This document shows, one piece after another, positions 10,600 to 24,115 of a stretch of DNA of 64,000 nt; within the stretch, counting starts at the first letter, position 1, and the number at the start of each line of letters is the position of its first letter. Below the pieces are notes generated by a model. The model made no database searches. It had not been told where the DNA came from and saw nothing but the letters and a program-made list of their open reading frames with translations. This DNA is from Diphasiastrum complanatum (taxonomy: Eukaryota; Streptophyta; Lycopodiopsida; Lycopodiales; Lycopodiaceae). The translations under genes were made by a program, and so were the position numbers. Location: assembly GCA_029204225.1 (NCBI GenBank), contig CM055103.1, forward strand, positions 44,707,095 through 44,771,094. Reading direction: 5' to 3'.

Positions 10600-11395
10600 T
10601 CAACTTGTTCATCTCCCTCTCTCCAACATTTTCTCGCCTATGGAGAGCGTTATCAGATGGCAATTGCCATGGCAACTAGCTTTGGATAGATTTTAAGACT
10701 CGCTAAAGCTCTTTGTTGAGTTTCTCCATTTGTTGTTGATGTTGCTTATTCATCAACTCAAATTGAGATTTCCACACTTGGTCTGAATCTCTTGGCTTAC
10801 TTGGATGATTCTCATTGGAAACACGGTGAGCTCTTTTTTCTTTATGGTCCTCATTATCGGACCCTTTCTTCTTCACGAATGACATTGGACATAGCGGATT
10901 TAAGAGTATGATACTCTTCGCTAGGTTTAAGCTCTTTTTAGATGCATTTGGGAAGGCCAACTAAAAACCATGTAATCAAAATCTTATTTGTTGGTTGTTC
11001 TTGGACTTGACTTTTGAGATGCTTGAAGTGCTCGATATAGTCACGTATGCATTCATTTTTTTTTGTTTTTATATTACTAAGGCATACAAATGGGCTCTCA
11101 ATGAGTCTGAAAGATTGGAAGCGTTTAATAAATGACTCTTTCAATTCTGACCAATCTTGTCTATCATCACGATCGAGGCTAGAAAACCACTCTTGTGCTT
11201 TTATCCACCATGGTCATTGAAAATAGTTGGACTTTTGCATTGTCCGTATATTCACCATATACTTCATGCATTCTCAAATATTTGTAAAGATCTATGAGGG
11301 TCAACATTACCATCGAACTTTGGTAATTCTAATCTGGGTGTTCATTTATCAGATCTTGCGGTATGGTGAGCATGTTGTCAGGGTTATAAAACTAT
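10600..11395 (-). pseudogene. Tat-like Ty3/gypsy gag fragment
   Basis: The minus strand reads the Retrotrans_gag core: ELPKFDGNVDPHRSLQIFENA near 11320, LKESFIKRFQSFRLIESPF near 11110, DYIEHFKHLKSQVQEQP, and WFLVGLPKCI near 10940. It ends near 10703 with WKSQFELMNKQHQQQMEKL. Similarity to 57740-58380 is high. Frameshifts at about 10940 and 11150 break it. Knuckles, protease and pol are missing. Confidence 0.8.
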
Positions 11396-11912
11396 CAAGA
11401 CTCATATATCTACATTCTACAATCTATTTCAAATATTCATTGGTTTCTTACAGAATGCAGATTATTACTAATCTAATCTAAGTAAGAAACATAGAATAAG
11501 ATTGAATCTAATTCTACCGAAATCACCAGAACAACAAAATTGAATCTAACTAAGAACTGCAAATCCTACAAAGTATTTATCGCAAATATCACTCAACATT
11601 TATATAAAAACTCCTCAAGGAGTGAAGCACAAAGTAGTATCAAATCAGGTTATGATTTGATAATAAGCCTTGCACATCTACCAGATACTAATCACAAAAC
11701 CAATATTGGAAAAAGAAGAATCAACAACAAACACATTCATGCACAAGTACCCAAACTGAATGCATGAAAATGGAGCATAGAGAGAAATGCACGTGGCAAA
11801 ATCTTCAATTATCAAAGCAACAACATTTCAGTACAATTCTTATGCTTTCATTCTTTGTGATTATATATGACTTGTATCTCCATTACTGATCAAACTAAGT
11901 GAAGAGGAGTCT
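11396..11912. other. Non-coding AT-rich stretch
   Basis: No gene, LTR ends or repeats could be recognised. It lies upstream of the 5' LTR at 11913 and next to a gypsy gag, and could be leader sequence of that gypsy element. Only short chance frames occur. Confidence 0.4.
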
Positions 11913-12334
11913 TGTAGGATCTGATCTACAGGTTTTTAGTCTCTAAAACCAAGATCAAGTCACTTCTAATCTACAAGACCAAGTTAGCAAGTTTTGCTTG
12001 CTTTCTTACATTTGATTCAAAGCGAGTTTTGGAGATAATCCCGAGGAGTAGCATTCAAGCATTGAAGAGGTAGAAGATTCAAAAATTTTGGAGCTGACCC
12101 TCCTAAGAGTGATTTAGGTTCAGCCCAAAGCATTTTGCATTTACTCATCATTAAGATCAATTTTTTTTTGTCAAAATTGTGATCTTTTTAGCTTGTGCTT
12201 GGAAAGTAGATTGTTTTGATTCTTATATAAAGGTTCAACCTTCTACATCAAGCAAGCTGGTTTCAATTTGTATCTTTTTCAATAGAATTGATTGAGCTCA
12301 AGATCAAATAGCACCTTTTTTTTTATCATTATCA
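11913..12334 (+). repeat. Copia 5' LTR, about 422 bp
   Basis: The start TGTAGGATCTGATC follows a purine-rich stretch (GTGAAGAGGAGTC), and the end is CATTATCA. TTATATAAAGG near 12221 is a good TATA box about 110 bp before the LTR end. A degenerate primer site follows. Confidence 0.6.
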
Positions 12335-12346
12335 GGTCCTAGATAG

Positions 12347-12512
12347 TGGTATAGCTAGTACTTGCATCCTTTCTATTGTGTATCCATTCTTAGAGATCAA
12401 TCTCTTGTTTAGAGGAGGATGGCATCCATGAGTGCTTATCTTTTGAATCCTAGTGATATGTTGAACAAATCAAACTATTCGATTTGGAAACTAAGGAAAC
12501 ATCTAGTTGGAA
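12347..12512 (+). pseudogene. Degenerate primer site and truncated copia gag start
   Basis: TGGTATAGCTAG at 12347 resembles the initiator-Met primer site with changes in its second half. An ATG at 12419 starts MASMSAYLLNPSDMLNKS followed by NYSIWKLRKHLVG, typical of copia Gag. The reading ends near 12512, where minus-strand copia sequence begins. Confidence 0.65.
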
Positions 12513-13285
12513 CATCCTCCACTTGAAATAACACACAATAGAGATAATAACTCTTATAGTCACCATCTTTGAAACGGGTGCAAAGGTGTCTTCATAGTCA
12601 AGACCTTGAATTTGAGAATATCCTTTGGCACATAGTCTTGCTTTGAACTTGTTGATAGATCCATCATTTTTGTACTTGATTCTTAATATCCACTTGCATC
12701 CAATAATGTGCTTGTTGATAGGTGGATCCACGAGCTCCCAAGTGTTGTTGGAAATCAAGGCATCATACTCCTCTGACATCGCTTCACACCACTCCTTTGA
12801 TTGGCTCATTCGATGAAGGTTCAGTTCTTCTTCTCAACAAGTCCATTACACTGAGGTGAATAAGGAGTGATGAATTGTTGTTCAATGCCTTGGCTAAGTT
12901 AGTATTCCTTGAATTTGGTCGAAATGTACTCTCGATTGTTATCAGACCTCACTGCTTTGATTTGTTCACCAATCTCCTTCTCAGCTCGCTCCTTGAATGT
13001 TCTGAAGAGGTTGAATGTCTCTAATTTATACTTAATAAAATATACAACTATTCTTCTCAAATATTCATCAATAAAGATAATGAAAAGTCTAGAAACTACT
13101 AATTGTGAGAAATTGTTAACTAGTTGAGATTTATCACGTCTAGTTTAAAATGGAAAATTCTAGCCAATATGCATTTTAAACTTAGAGACAAACTTTATAT
13201 TGTCAATAAGGCCTAAGAATAGTTGGTTTACTATTTCTAGCATGTTAGGCAACTTGATGAGATCACATATAGACCTATTGTCAAT
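12513..13285 (-). pseudogene. Copia integrase core joined to reverse transcriptase N-terminus
   Basis: On the minus strand the right part (12830-13285) is integrase: FIDEYLRR, AVRSDNNREYISTKF, GIEQQFITPYSPQ and LVEKKN cover the D, D and E positions. The left part (12515-12809) is the start of RT: SEEYDALISNNTWELV, GCKWILRIKYKNDGS, ARLCAKGYSQ, YEDTFAPVSKMVT. The integrase C-terminus and the linker between the two have been deleted, and stops occur in the integrase part. It is oriented against the gag start at 12419. Confidence 0.8.
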
Positions 13286-13417
13286 GTTTGATTTAGGTCC
13301 ATTGAATCTAGTCCATTGTTTGGAATAGATCTAGAACCTTCCAAATGTTATTAAGCTTGAGCAAGCACATCCAAATAGGTCAAGTACCTATTATATATAG
13401 TGTACAAGCATGGGAAG

Positions 13418-15463
<2,046 letters not shown>

Positions 15464-15473
15464 CAAGAGGGAG
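15464..15473 (+). other. Polypurine tract
   Basis: CAAGAGGGAG directly before the LTR start TGTCAAAAATGG. Confidence 0.75.
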
Positions 15474-16225
15474 TGTCAAAAATGGTGAACTCCCGCAAGT
15501 TTGTCGCGGCATGAACAAGGCATGAAGGTCAAACGAGAACAATTCATGATAGTCAATGTGTCTTTGACTCGAAGCACGAATGATTCGCGAATCATTCGTG
15601 GATCGTAAACACACCTTTAGGACCGCAAAGCGCAAAGAAACGAAAAGAACGAAACAAACGAAGAGAAATCTTTAGCTCAACAGGCTTCATGCCTAGTTGA
15701 AACGAATAGCAACGACGGAGACTAACTAACCAGTTGATTAGCGTTAACTAGTCTTGTGATTCTATGTTTCCCTGTCTTGAAAACTCCACATAATGGAGGT
15801 ATAAACGATCCTCTCTGGATCATAACCTAGATCAGAATTTGATAAAGATCTGTAAAAAAGAGAGAGAGATGTAGCGAATAGAGTAAGAAAGTAAAAATAC
15901 CATAGTTGTGCATGAAAGTCTACCAACGAACAGAACACAACGAAAGAGCAGAGAGTCAATCCGCCAACGAGTGAGACACTGATGACCTAGCTCTAAAAAC
16001 CAAACTGATAATGTAGTCGCTCTATTCTCGTGTATCTCTTTGTCTTGTGCTATGCGTATTGATTGCTAGAGTAGAATGTGTTCTATGATACGTAGTCGCG
16101 TGTCTGGGATCCTGTAAAAGCATTCGCACGAGAAGAAAATCCAAAGACAGGAAATTGTTCGCGAATAAGAAGAAGAAGCCGAAGACGAAACAATCAACTT
16201 CCACGATAATAGCCACATCGTCTAC
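15474..16225 (+). repeat. Copia 3' LTR, right border unresolved
   Basis: It begins TGTCAAAAATGG after the polypurine tract. A near-palindrome GAATGATTCGCGAATCATTC lies near 15580. The right border is uncertain: sequence of LTR character continues to about 16000-16225, where a minus-strand copia protease fragment starts. Confidence 0.55.
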
Positions 16226-16229
16226 CAAA

Positions 16230-16440
16230 AGCTAAAACTTTCCTAGACTTCTTGAGTATGGTGTAGCCCTCTATATCAAATTCAATCCTCCGACCAGCTG
16301 ATTCTGCTTATTGAAAGTAGATTCTTGGTAAGGTTAGGAACATGAAGAACATTGGACAACAACTTTACATCACCTTTTCTGAATTCGACTTTGATTGTTT
16401 CTTCACCTTCAATAGAATGAGATGAGTTGTCTCCAAGTTT
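16230..16440 (-). pseudogene. Copia protease fragment
   Basis: The minus strand reads IEGEETIKVEFRKGDVKLL, NVLHVPNLTKNLLS and RRIEFDIEGYTILKKS, with frame changes. This is the region after the catalytic Asp of copia protease. It is an orphan scrap of about 70 codons. Confidence 0.65.
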
Positions 16441-16487
16441 CACAACTCTTGAGTGGGTGAATTACTTGTACTCCTGGAACTAGTCTC

Positions 16488-16607
16488 GTTCTGATTAGTT
16501 GTAGATGCTTAATCACTCTAATCTAAAATTTACATAGAGCGACGATATACTGGCTGGATGATACTTGACAAGTAGAGATAACAGAATACACACATAGTGT
16601 AGTAGTT
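16488..16607 (+). repeat. Fragment of the 3478-type copia LTR
   Basis: GATTAGTTGTAGATGCTTAA, ATCACTCTAATCTA and CTGGATGATACTTGA match 3833-3910. It is cut on the right by the Tat-like LTR at 16608. Confidence 0.75.
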
Positions 16608-17053
16608 TGTAGTGGGTTTCTTCCCTTGCCTAACCTGAATCCAAGATCTAGTGAATCTAGCATCAAAGAGACGAAGTTAGTTGTCACGCGTAGGTTCGTT
16701 CCCATGAGAGCGATAGTTTAGTTCAGATTTCAACATGAATGAAAGATCTAAATCTAACTCTACATCCATTAACCCTACTCATTAACACTACACATCCCTT
16801 AACACTTACAATCCCTTAACTCTACACATCCACAACAGAGATAGCTTACTCTTTTTCTCTCTCCCTTTCTCTCTCATAAAAAGTATAATAACATACAATC
16901 CCAATAACACTCAAATCCAACAATTAGCAAAATCCAAATAAGCATGAGAGATGGAGGAAAAGTGATAGAGAGCAAGAACATTCATCAATCCATTTCCGAA
17001 TATTTTTCCAACACTATTTATTTACAATGTATATGTTGGGAATACCCCCAACA
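16608..17053 (-). repeat. Tat-like LTR, probable 3' LTR of T1
   Basis: On the minus strand it runs from TGTTGGGGGTATTCCC (17053) to GAAACCCACTACA (16608). The first end matches the LTR at 28943, and the second matches the LTR borders at 24569 and 61219. No primer site adjoins it, in keeping with a 3' or solo LTR. Flanks (TAGTT and GACCC) show no target duplication. Confidence 0.7.
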
Positions 17054-17059
17054 GACCCA

Positions 17060-19437
17060 AGGCCTGAAGTAGTGCCGGTCCCATGGCACTCCGTCGGTTT
17101 AGTACAAGGTCTTCTTTGTGCGCCTCTGGTGGATGAGGTAGTCTGTTAAACCGCGGCTGGCAAATATGGATCGCGAGCCGTGAGATGTGGAGACTTGGCC
17201 CTCCCCTTGGCTTTGGCTCAAATTTGTGTCTTGGCTCAGGTCTTGGACGCAGAGGCTACATCTAAGCCTTGATTTTGTGTTGTCAGTTCCTCTGCTTGTT
17301 TGCCCTTGTCTTGGCTGGAGCTGGAGGTGGCAGGGTCTTTCATGGGTGGCGGTGGAATCACCATAGGGGCTAGTTGAGGCCGTTTCTCCATGTGTTTCTG
17401 GCACGTCTTCAAAGCAGTTTTTGCCTGTGCTAACTCTTGCATTGCCCTGTGTTGGTAGTTGTCAAACTCAATCTGGTACTTGGAGAATGTATCATTGTAC
17501 ACTTGTTTGTTGGTAAGTGTGGGTTGTGCCAGCTAGGCTGTCTTTTCTGCTTGTAGGGCTGTCACTTCCGCTCCCAAGTGTAGATTTTATGTTTCCAGCA
17601 CTGAGAGTTGTGCCTGGAGCAGAGTGAGACACTGCGTGAGCTGCTATTGGATCTCATGGACCTTCGACTGAGCATCCGTTGTAGACTTTGAGAGGGCCGT
17701 GATGTACCCATGGAAATCTGCTTCATGCTGCTTGAGTTTATGCACCTCAGCTTTCTCTGCTTGTTCGTGTTGTTGGGCAATCAGCAGATCTTGCTGGAGT
17801 TGGCCGATTTCTGCCCGCAGCTGGGTATTGCTCATGGCCAACTCCAATACGCGGCCATCCAGTTTGGCTTTTTTGGCTACCACCTCCTAAACAAAGGTAT
17901 CCAAGATTTGGTAGGCCATTGAAATATTTGGGGGACCGGACAGCATGGTGGTACTAGTAGGGACTTTTTGTGAGGTAGATTGGATGACTTTACCGTATCA
18001 TCGTCGTCTTCAATCAGCTGGAGATTGTGTGCCGTCAGGTGCGGTGGGATTGGCACGATCAAGTGATGTTGTCAACATCGTTTGCACAAATGCGTCATCA
18101 GACAATGGTTTGTCGCCCTCAGCAGCTTTCATTGGAGATGGAGGTGGGGGGGGGGGGGTGAGAGGAGTAGCAATGGTGGAAATAGGCATAAAAACAAACT
18201 GCTCAAAAGAAGGAACGGGAGGTATAGAAGAGAACTGGAGGGTGGTTTGGAGGATGGATGGAGACAAGGGAGGTGAGAAAACTTGGAGAGGCGGTGAAAG
18301 ATTGATGAGTTGCATCCACGACAGGGTGTCCGGAGAGAGCTGTGAATCAAGAGAGTTGATCTGAATGAAGAAGGTAGAAGGAGAGATAGCAGGTATGGAT
18401 TGAGCGATAGTAATGGAAGCAGTAGAAGATTTGAGAATGGAGATAGAGGTTGTCGAAATATGAATCAAAGGAGCAGATGTGGTGGTAGTAGCAGAGGTTG
18501 AGTGGATGATGAAACTGTGGCTGTGGAGGTGGTGATTAGTTGTGGAGGTGTGGTGCATTGCGTGGAGGTGAGGTGCGGTGCATTGCCTGGTGGTAGGAGG
18601 GCTAGAAGAAGATGGGGCTATGCCACACATGCGTTTGCTGGCCGTTGTGTCAGTAACTGCGGGTTCAGTGGAGGTGGATGCAACAGATGGAGAGCACATG
18701 TTAGTATGTGAGATGGTGGCAGATAGAATACTAGAGCAGTTAAACCCGCAAACTTCTCTTTGAGAAGTGCACAGGCAAAGTTACACAGTAGTGGGCCTGC
18801 TACAATGCGGTCGGACGTATTAGGTTTGATGGCAATGGAGAGTTCGTGCAATAGGAAGGTATGCCAATCGTATGGAACCACAAAGGGGCTTGGAAAATCC
18901 ATGAAGGATTCCACAATCTGGATGAGCCGCGTGAACTGGATGCGGTCCTTGTGAAAAGTTGAAACACCCAAAAAGTTGTTCAACAAATTAGCAACTGCTT
19001 GGATTACAGGGTCGTTGATAGCCTCTATCAAATACTCATTGTTAGTCTTAACTGAAAGCTTAGGGGTGATGGCCGTTACGTAAGGTTTGATAAGGTTTTT
19101 GGCCGGGCGATGGGAGATGGGCTGGAAAACACTATGCCGACGGTGACCATGGAGTTAGTGTTTATTCATATCTTGTACATGGTACCCTGGTACAAGATGT
19201 GGAAACGCGATTTCGGCGCATCCCAAGTGGCGTAGACATGGAGCACGAGATCCATGTTGATGTCAGAATAGAATAGCACCGAGTAAAAACCCATTGCTTC
19301 AAGGAGGGGCCAGTAGTCTGAAGCCAAGGTTTGATCAAGGCATCAGATGGCAGGGCCTTGATATGAGTGGCAGAGGGCACATCACGTGTGATGACCTTCT
19401 TCATGCCGGTGTCGTAAGTGGAAAAAGAGGAAGTCAT
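17060..19437 (-). pseudogene. Extra ORF of T1 between integrase and 3' LTR (coiled coil)
   Basis: Sense to the pol of T1. A clear ATG at 19437 opens MTSSFSTYDTGMKKVITRD. Assembled over frame changes, the product would be roughly 750-800 residues. An N-terminal region (to about 18720; PVIQAVANLLNNFLG, FMDFPSPFVVPYDW) has no family I know. A Pro/Ser/Thr-rich linker is encoded at 18699-18010. A long coiled coil occupies about 17880-17400 (LRAEIGQLQQDLL, HEQAEKAEVHKLKQHE, LAQAKTALKTCQKHME), and a charged tail follows. A G13 run at 18146-18158 is a slippage site. Frame breaks lie near 19250, 18730 and 17990, with stops near 17640 and 17230. Additional ORFs at this place are known in Tat-lineage elements; homology to those is unproven. 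Confidence 0.6.
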
Positions 19438-19439
19438 GT

Positions 19440-20590
19440 TGGCGGATGGATGTTACAGACTATTAGCAAAGGAAAAAGACAGAAAGGTACTCAAAAAGTG
19501 GAAAAGATGTTAAAAACAGTAAAACGACTTAAAAACTAAAAAAGATGAGAATTGTGAGACCGAAAGCGAAAATGAAAGTTCTGAGTGTAGAGTAGGTAGC
19601 TGTGAGGGCAGATGGAGGCGTGTGGAAAGATTCGTCGCGATTGGAGGACTTGGAAATTTTGAAGGAAATTCCGGCATAGGTTCATTGAATAAAGTGCCAA
19701 ATGACTCGAATTTTGCCCTTATATAACAAAATTTAGAATGCGTATTAGGAGAAATGCACTTTTCCCAGCTCAGTTCCAACCAAAATTTTGTAGGGACTTT
19801 TTTCACAATATTCTAAGACATCAGAGAAGTCTGTGAATGTTCAGAAGGTGATTTGACTACCCTGCAAAGGTTCAGACTGTCTGCGAAGGTTCAACCCTCG
19901 CAGGAGGTAATCCAAGATATTGAATTTTCAAAATCAGACTATGTAGGCAGACTAATTCACTGCTCTGATTCCATTTATGCCCTCTACGAAGGTTGGGTTG
20001 TTGATCTTGATGCTTTGTGAAGGTTCCAAAGATTTTGACTTTATGAACCCTCGCAAACATTCAAATATGATGATTTTTCCATCAGTAAATCTTGTAGAGA
20101 TTTTCATAGATGCATCTGTCAGATTTTGTGACTGTCAAAGTTCAAGAGTTAACTCCCAAGGGATCTCAAAAAATTATGGAAAAAGTGCTCTTTTTTAGTG
20201 TTTTTTGATGAAATCTTGAGATTCTCTGATCCTCAACTCTTGTAGACTGGTATTTCATTGCATCCAGGTCAAATCTAAGTATGGGGAGTTCTCTGGAAAT
20301 TTTGATGGACATTTGGTAGCTAATTCATCAGTTTAAGTGAATTTTGCCTTTATTTTGTTACGTTTTCTTGAGATCAATGTCTCTGATTTAGAATGGAGGT
20401 TGATTGATGCAATTTGATGACCTGCTTCCCAATCGATCCTATCTGGATCTAGATCTTACTTGGATCTTGTCAAATGTTGTCAAATCTTGTTGGATCTTGA
20501 TGGATTTGGCTTGATCTGACTAGATTTCTCTATATCTGGCTGTGATGACCTTGAAGACGGACTTTTTGTGACTTGTCATCACCATCCCTG
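19440..20590 (-). other. Non-coding region of T1 with leader-type motifs
   Basis: The stretch between the extra ORF and integrase has no coding similarity. It contains several copies of the motif TGCGAAGGTT and its complement (19861-20060), otherwise typical of Tat-like 5' leaders here. TTGATGAAATCTTGAGATT-type sequence resembles 60760-60800. It could be an intergenic leader or promoter for the extra ORF, or an inserted leader fragment. Confidence 0.5.
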
Positions 20591-21711
20591 ATTTGTTTCA
20601 CTGTGGTGGCCAATACTTGTACAATACTTGTGGTGGCCAATACTTGTGCAATCAACTACCATTGATGGGCGTGTCAAATGGCATCGCATCTAACTGTTCA
20701 AGGTTCACGGCTCCATGGCTGAGGATCTCTTTTATTCGGAATGAGCCTTTGCCTGTGAACTTCAACTATCCCTTGATCGCCTTGGTTTTATACATGAGGA
20801 CTAGATCTCTAGATCGAAGATCTTTCTTGTGCAATCGGCGATCATGCCATGCCTTGCGTCATTCTTTCTCAATTGCCAATGCATGCACAACTAGTAAGCG
20901 TGTTTCACAAAGTTTATGCAGTGTTTCATGGTGCAATTGTAGAGATTTGGATTCATCAAGATGTTGCGTTGTGGCAATCCTCAATGATGGTACGAAAACT
21001 TCTACTAACATTACTGCATCCTCACCGTAGACCAATTGGAATGGCGTTTGATCAGTTCTGCTTTTGTAAGTTGTTATGAATTCCCACAGAGCAGCATGTA
21101 ACTTTGTTCCCAATCAAATCTGCTAGTTTTAACTGTTTTCATGATTACGCTACATAGGATTTTATTGGATGATTTTGCCTATCCATTACCATGAGGATAA
21201 TAAGGCATGTTGAATCTATGGATCACGAGAATTCCTCCAATAGGACTTTGATGGTCTCGTTGACAAAATGGCTTACGCGATCGCTGACTATCTCCACCAG
21301 GCATCCGAAGTGCACAATGATATTCTCATATAGAAACTTGGTATTTGCTCGAGCGTTAGTTGTTTGCATTGTCTTGGCTTCGAACCACTTGGTGAGGTAA
21401 TCTGGCCCACAATGATATATCGGGCTTGTGAACTTCTTGCCGTAGGGTGAATTGGACCGATATAATCCAATCCCCACTTGTCAAATGGTGCTTGAGCTAG
21501 TACTGGATTTTAAAGATTATAGTTCACCCTTATCGGCCTCCTACACATTGCATTTCTTCAAGTATTCATCCGTATCCTTATGAACAATTGGCCACCAGCA
21601 TCCTGGTTCCAGGATCTTGCGAACTGTAATGTCGGATGCAAAATGACCACCACCCATGCCTTCATGTGAAATTGAGATAATTTGGGTGGCCTCGTGTGGA
21701 AGAATACACCT
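20590..21711 (-). pseudogene. T1 integrase
   Basis: The N-terminal zinc finger is recognisable near 21650-21560 (HEGMGGGHF, then KKCNVCRRP). The core follows with WGLDYIGPIHP (first catalytic Asp), SDRVSHFVNETIKVLLEEF, and TYKSRTDQTPFQLVYGEDAV near 21050. The C-terminal domain ends LVLMYKTKAIKG, SHGAVNLEQLDAM, NGS. Frame shifts (near 21560, 21480 and 21220) and stops break the reading. The C-terminus lacks a chromodomain, in line with a non-chromovirus lineage. Confidence 0.85.
20602..20655 (-). repeat. 27-bp tandem duplication at integrase end
   Basis: Units 20602-20628 and 20629-20655 (TGTGGTGGCCAATACTTG plus the following bases) are near-identical and duplicate the last codons (HKYWPPQ) before the stop. 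Confidence 0.9.
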
Positions 21712-23360
21712 TCAAAGAATACTGTCTGGTCCTCTTCTACACAATTGGTTGGCAATCAGCTGATAAGGTCTAGCTTTTTGAATCAGTTTCCGCTGTTCCG
21801 CCTTGGGTAAAGATTTATTCGGTTGGCCCTGCATTAAATATTCAACTATATCTGCGGCCCATTCAGGCACAGTGTGAATGTAAAACAAGGTAGTGTCAGG
21901 GAGCTCATCATCATGTAGGGTTGTAGTTTCCTCCCCTTTGATTCGTGACACGTGATCCACCATGTAATACTGCTTTCCCTTGCGAACCACTATCCAAAAA
22001 TCAAACTCCAACAATAGAAGTAACCATCGAGTGATTTTGCTTGTGTTGCAAGTCTTATTAACAAGATATAGCAAGGGTTGATGGTTTGTATAAAAAGAAA
22101 AATGTCTGGCCATCAAATAATGTCAAAATTTCTTAACCGCATAAATCATAGCCAATGCCTCTCGCTCTCTTGTTGAATAATTCATCTCTGAGTCACTGAG
22201 CTGTCGGCTTGCAAATCGGATTGGAAAATCCTTTTTGTGTTCACCTGGCTGGGTTAAGACAGCTCCTACTGCATACTTCGATGCATCCGTATGCACATGA
22301 GATTCTATGGACCAATTGGGTGGGCGTAGTATTGGTGCTGAGACCAATGCATCTTTAAGCTTCTGGAAAGCCTGTAGGGCTTCCTCAGTCCAATGTGGTT
22401 CCATTGTGAGTTTGTAGATTGGTCGTGCTAACTCTACAGAGTCTAAAATGAAGATCCTGTAATAGTTAGTGTGACCCATGAAAATGTAGACTCCGCGAAT
22501 TGTTCCTGGTGGTGGTAGATCGACAATGATCTTTATCTTTGACAAGTCTGTGGCGATGATCTCGTGTCTGGATACTATATGGCCAAGGATTAGGCCATGT
22601 GTCACCCAAAATTGATACTTTTTTTGGATTCAGGGAGATATGATATTAACGACATTTCTTTAGAACCTTCTCCAGATTGGATAAGTGCTCCGAATTAGGT
22701 CCGTGCATGCACAGATTATCCAAGTAAATCTCCAAAAAAATTTGCAAGTATCTTTGAATGCTTCCTGCATAACTCGTTGAAAGGTACTTGGGGCATTGCA
22801 AAGTCCAAACAACATCACCTTATAGGCATTGGTTCTCCATTCTGTGGCGAATGCTGTCTTGTGCTAATCTTGCGGCGCTATTTTCATCTAATTGTAGCCG
22901 CTGAAACCGTCTAGGAAACTGTAGGCTTCTGCTCTTGCTACTTTGTCTAGAACACGTTTCATAAATGGTAAGAGAAAATGATCTTTCTTGGTGATTGCAT
23001 TTAAGGCCTTCAAGTTCACACAGATGCGCATTTTTCCGTTCTTCTTGGGTACTATGACTATTGGTGACACCCATTTAGTGTGCTCGATTTCATAGATGAA
23101 ATCAGCATCTAGCAGTTTCTACAATTCTTGCTTGATCAACTTAGTATAATTCAGGTTGCAGCGATAGTAACGACTCACCTTGGGGACTGCTCCATCCACC
23201 AATGGTATGGTATGTTGGAATATAGTTGGTGGGATACCCTTCAGATCACTATAATTCCATGCGAAACAATCCCGATATTCCATCAATAATGAATGTAGTC
23301 TTTTGAATTGAGTGGGCGTTAACTGTTATCCCACGTGCACGATATTTTCTTCTTCACTTG
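21712..23360 (-). pseudogene. T1 reverse transcriptase and RNase H
   Basis: The RT N-terminus reads VSPIVIVPKKNGKMRICVNL, then KALNAITKKDHFLLPF and YSFLDGFSGYN, characteristic of Tat/Athila-type RTs. The active site is YLDN (near 22712), with the second catalytic Asp replaced by Asn. RNase H follows (HVHTDASKYAVGAVLTQPG, SDSEMNYSTREREALAMIYA, FYTNHQPLLYLV) and the tether extends to about 21712 (DDELPDTTLFYIH, LIANQLCRRG). Frame breaks lie at about 22860, 22610 and 22120. Confidence 0.88.
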
Positions 23361-24115
23361 GCTCGGCTAGATTCATAGGTTGCATTCGCGCAGGTCCTTC
23401 GAAGACTTGCTTTGCTGGTTCCTGATTTTGATCAAGTTCTCTTTGAGCTTGCGACATCATGATTACTACGTCGTCTAGGGTATAGTTCTTGAAGGTCTCT
23501 AGCATCTCGTGAATTGGCGTTCAGTGAGATTCCTCCTTCAACATATTGATCTTAGTCCGACTCATAATTATTGGGTTATCAATCATATGTGTGGAAGATG
23601 ACGCTGCATCTAAGTTCATTTGAACTAACTTCAAGAAATCCAACACTTTCTTTTTTTCTTTTCTACTCACGTAGTTGGGTTCATCCTTATTGTCTTTCTT
23701 CGGAACTGGTGTGACATTCACTTCACGATTACGAATATCAGCATCCACCGTAGCTATAGCGTCCTCTGGCAGATCGCTCCATCGATTCACCTGGTTATAA
23801 TGTTGTCTCAACTGGTTCTTCTTGTTTGCAGGTGCCTTGGGTGGATCTATCATGGAAACTTTAGCCATTGTGGATTTCTGTGGTGGCTGAGATGGTACTT
23901 TCTTTATTCCATAACGATCCGGGTCCATATGTTGTAGGACCTGCTCATCAGTCAGTTTAGTCTCCTTATTGTAGGTAAAAGCATGTTGCCAAGGGACTAA
24001 ATCATCGTCGATAGGGTTCTGAATAGCTTCCGCTGACAGCCATGCGACATTGATCATGTTCACCCCGAAAGTGATTGGTGTGTCCAATGTATAGCACTTG
24101 GGTGAAGATGTGCTG
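23361..24115 (-). pseudogene. T1 protease-RT linker; gag and protease deleted
   Basis: An open frame at 24087-23521 (TPITFGVNMINVAWLSAEAI, QHMDPDRYGIKKVPS) is the spacer between protease and RT, as shown by the related copy at 49820-50278. Upstream it joins the 5' leader directly at about 24115, so gag and protease are missing. Downstream (23520-23361) it runs into the RT through a stop. The role of this acidic linker is unknown. Confidence 0.75.

Noticed and set aside
17699-18711. Plus-strand frames opposite the extra ORF of T1
   Set aside because: They are antisense shadows of the coiled-coil and P/S/T-rich reading, which is the sense strand of T1.
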